Shown one piece after another: positions 5,282 to 8,857 of a DNA stretch of 8,857 bases; position 1 is the stretch's first letter; each line of letters opens with the position of its first letter. Source of the DNA: Chloroflexota bacterium (GTDB lineage Bacteria; Chloroflexota; UBA6077; JADZDV01); contig JADZDV010000491.1 of NCBI GenBank assembly GCA_020850915.1, positions 1 through 8,857 on the forward strand, in the 5' to 3' direction. The position numbers were made by a program, and so were the translations under genes. Under the pieces are notes generated by a model. The model was not told where the DNA came from. It ran no database searches and saw only the letters and a program-made list of their open reading frames with translations.

Positions 5282-5718
5282 GATTCTGGGATGCCTCCGC
5301 CATTATTCCCCAGCTCTGGAATGAGACTGAATCCCGAGCCGTGCGCAGGGTGCAGGGGCAGGACGGCAATCTGATCGTATGGTGGGGCGTCCGCGTCGAG
5401 TGCGCAGCGGCCATGGCCCGCGCCATTCGGTCCGGTCGATTGACTGAGGCGGCTGCCACCGAGGCGGAGGCACGACTGGACGAACTGCTCGTGGCGGCAG
5501 ATTACGTCGACCCATCGGATGAGCTTCGCAACCGTGCCGTGCGCCTGGTCGCCGTACACCCGCTGACAGCCGCGGACGCTCTTCAGCTTGCCGCCGCGCC
5601 AAGATGGGTTGAAGAGCGACCCGCCCGGTCCAGTGTCGTTTGCCTGGATGCCCAGCTTCGCCGCGCCGCCGGGCGGGAGGGGTTCGACGTCCTGCCGGCC
5701 GACCGCTACCTCGTCTGA
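5278..5718 (+). CDS. VapC-type PIN-domain ribonuclease toxin
   Basis: A 146-residue PIN-domain protein, a Mg2+-dependent endoribonuclease of the type II TA class, usually cutting tRNA or rRNA. The start is GTG 5278, giving the characteristic 'M-R-F-W-D-A-S-A' N-terminus. The four expected acidic residues are present: Asp5, Glu41 (in 'VRVECAAA'), Asp100 (in 'TAADALQLAAA') and Asp124 (in 'CLDAQLRRAA'). The length is normal and there is no internal break, so the nuclease looks functional. Its start overlaps the stop of the displaced antitoxin tail by 4 nt, so translation is probably coupled to full-length antitoxin synthesis. If the antitoxin really is truncated, coupling would be lost and the toxin may be poorly made. 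The RNA target is not predictable. Confidence 0.9.
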   Translation: MRFWDASAIIPQLWNETESRAVRRVQGQDGNLIVWWGVRVECAAAMARAIRSGRLTEAAATEAEARLDELLVAADYVDPSDELRNRAVRLVAVHPLTAADALQLAAAPRWVEERPARSSVVCLDAQLRRAAGREGFDVLPADRYLV

Positions 5719-5769
5719 GGCTGACATTTCCCGCTGCTTCTTGCCGCGTTTCGGTACCCTTGACCTGGG

Positions 5770-7553
<1,784 letters not shown>

Positions 7554-7557
<4 letters not shown>

Positions 7558-8857
7558 GGCACAGCATCGAGGCGATGGCGCGTGCCTCCGACGAGCGGGC
7601 CCAGGCCCGCGGCGCCGCCGCCCGTCGGCTGCTCGGCGAGCTGCGACCGTACCAGCGGAGCGTCCTGGTGACGATCGGCCTCGTCCTGATCGGCGCCCTG
7701 GCCCAGGCCGGCGGGCCCTGGCTCATTAGCCAGGCGATCGACCACGACATTGGCGCGGGCGACGCCCCCGGGCTGGCGCGGCGGATGGCGCTGCTCCTGG
7801 CGGTCTACCTGGTCGGATCCGTGGCCACCCGCGGCCAGATTCTGCAGATCGGCTCCATCGGCCAGCGGATCCTGGCCTCCATGCGGGCACGGCTAGTCGA
7901 CCAGCTCCAGCACCTACCGCTGGCCTACTTCGACCGCCGCCCGATCGGCGACCTGATGAGCCGCGCCGTCAATGACGCGGACACTCTGAACCAGCTCTTC
8001 TCCCAGGGCCTCACTCAGCTCCTCGGAGCGATGTTCAGTCTGGTCGGCATTCTGATCGCCATGCTGGTGCTGAACGCGCCGCTGGCGCTGGTCTGTTTCA
8101 CGATCATCCCGGTCATGCTCGCCACCACCTCGTTCTTCTCGCGCCGGGCGCGCCGCGCCTTCCGCGAGACGCGCGAGAGGACCGGCGACGTCACCGCCGA
8201 GCTGCAGGAGGAGATCGTCGGGATCCGGGAAGCCCAGGCGTTCAACCGCACTGAGGCCAACATCCGCGGCTTTCGCCAGTCCAACGCCGCCAACCGCGAC
8301 GCCAACGTCCAGGCGGTCGCCATCACCTCCGCCTTTGCCCCGGCCATCGACGTCCTGAGCACCATCGCCACCGCCCTCGTGATCGGCGTCGGGGGCTATC
8401 TCGTTGCCACCGGCGGCCTGACCGTCGGCCTGCTGGCCGCCTTCCTGATCTACGTCCAGCAGTTCTTCCGCCCGATCCAGCTCCTCTCCCAGGTCTACAC
8501 CCAGGTCCAGGCCGCCCTGGCCGGCGCCGAGCGGATCTACGGCGTGCTGGACGAGCCGCGCGATCCGGCCGATGCGCTCGGCGCCGTCGAGCTGCGTGCT
8601 CCGGCCGGCCGCGTGGCGTTCGATCACGTCTCCTTCGCCTACGAGCCGGGCCACCCGGTCCTCCACGACGTCAGCTTCACCGCCGAGCTGGGCCAGACCG
8701 TGGCGTTGGTTGGCCGCACCGGCGCTGGCAAGACGACGATCGCCAACCTGATCCCCCGCTTGTACGACGTCTCGGACGGCGCCGTGACGATCGACGGGCT
8801 GGACGTGCGCCAGGTGACGCGGGCCAGCTTGCGCTCCTCCAACGCCATGGTGCTCCA
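7554..8857 (+). CDS. ABC exporter partner subunit (TM288-like half-transporter), 3' end missing
   Basis: An open frame runs from GTG 7554 to the window end: 434 codons plus two bases, so about 150-170 residues are missing. GTG overlaps the TGA of the first subunit (GTGA), indicating translational coupling and equal synthesis. The N-terminal part is a six-helix exporter membrane domain (about residues 35-325, including 'LPLAYFDRRPIGDLMSRAVNDAD', the usual coupling region). Then come A-loop Tyr363 (in 'FAYEPG') and Walker A GRTGAGKTT (387-395). The window ends at the expected Q-loop ('NAMVL' then CA-). The signature, Walker B and H-loop lie outside it. By analogy with known heterodimers this subunit should carry the catalytic Glu and His and a possibly altered signature motif; that cannot be checked here. 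Confidence 0.95.

Noticed and set aside
7914..8666. 250-codon minus-strand ORF
   Set aside because: Antisense to the second ABC subunit, whose + strand frame is open to the window end and carries Walker A.

Overview
This window is a GC-rich bacterial stretch with all confident genes on the + strand. It has strong Shine-Dalgarno motifs, GTG starts with 4-nt GTGA overlaps, and GC-rich palindromic intergenic repeats. Long spurious ORFs on the opposite strand are a by-product of the base composition. The gene mix and the C/G-run palindromes would fit a Chloroflexota (Thermomicrobia-like) or another high-GC environmental lineage. That placement is inference: no rRNA or other phylogenetic marker is present.

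Layout. Positions 1-150 hold a pair of inverted GC-rich palindromes, perhaps the 3' flank of an upstream gene. Positions 359-2136 carry two RidA/YjgF-family genes. The first is a three-domain fusion that lacks the family arginine in all three domains; the second is a canonical single-domain RidA. They are followed by a terminator-like hairpin. Positions 2281-2823 encode a DsbA-like thioredoxin-fold protein whose CxxC site reads S-P-A-S. Positions 2824-3237 are non-coding as far as I can tell, with a 21-bp perfect hairpin and a degenerate 18-bp tandem repeat in a locally AT-richer patch. Positions 3238-4928 form a likely two-gene unit of an SDR oxidoreductase and an acetamidase/formamidase, separated by a heptanucleotide tandem repeat. 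Positions 4959-5718 are a Phd/VapB-type antitoxin and VapC (PIN) toxin pair. The antitoxin frame appears broken by a -1 shift, although its C-terminal half and the stop/start overlap with the toxin are still readable. Positions 5770-8857 encode a heterodimeric ABC exporter: a complete first subunit with a degenerate ATPase site, and a second subunit cut by the window end at its Q-loop.

How the genes relate. The two Rid genes probably form one unit, and the SDR and amidase another. The TA module sits between the amidase gene and the transporter genes. The exporter subunits are translationally coupled and should form one heterodimer. I see no obvious new multi-gene system. The strongest leads are family members with altered active sites (triple Rid, cysteine-less DsbA-like protein) and the frameshifted antitoxin beside an apparently intact toxin.
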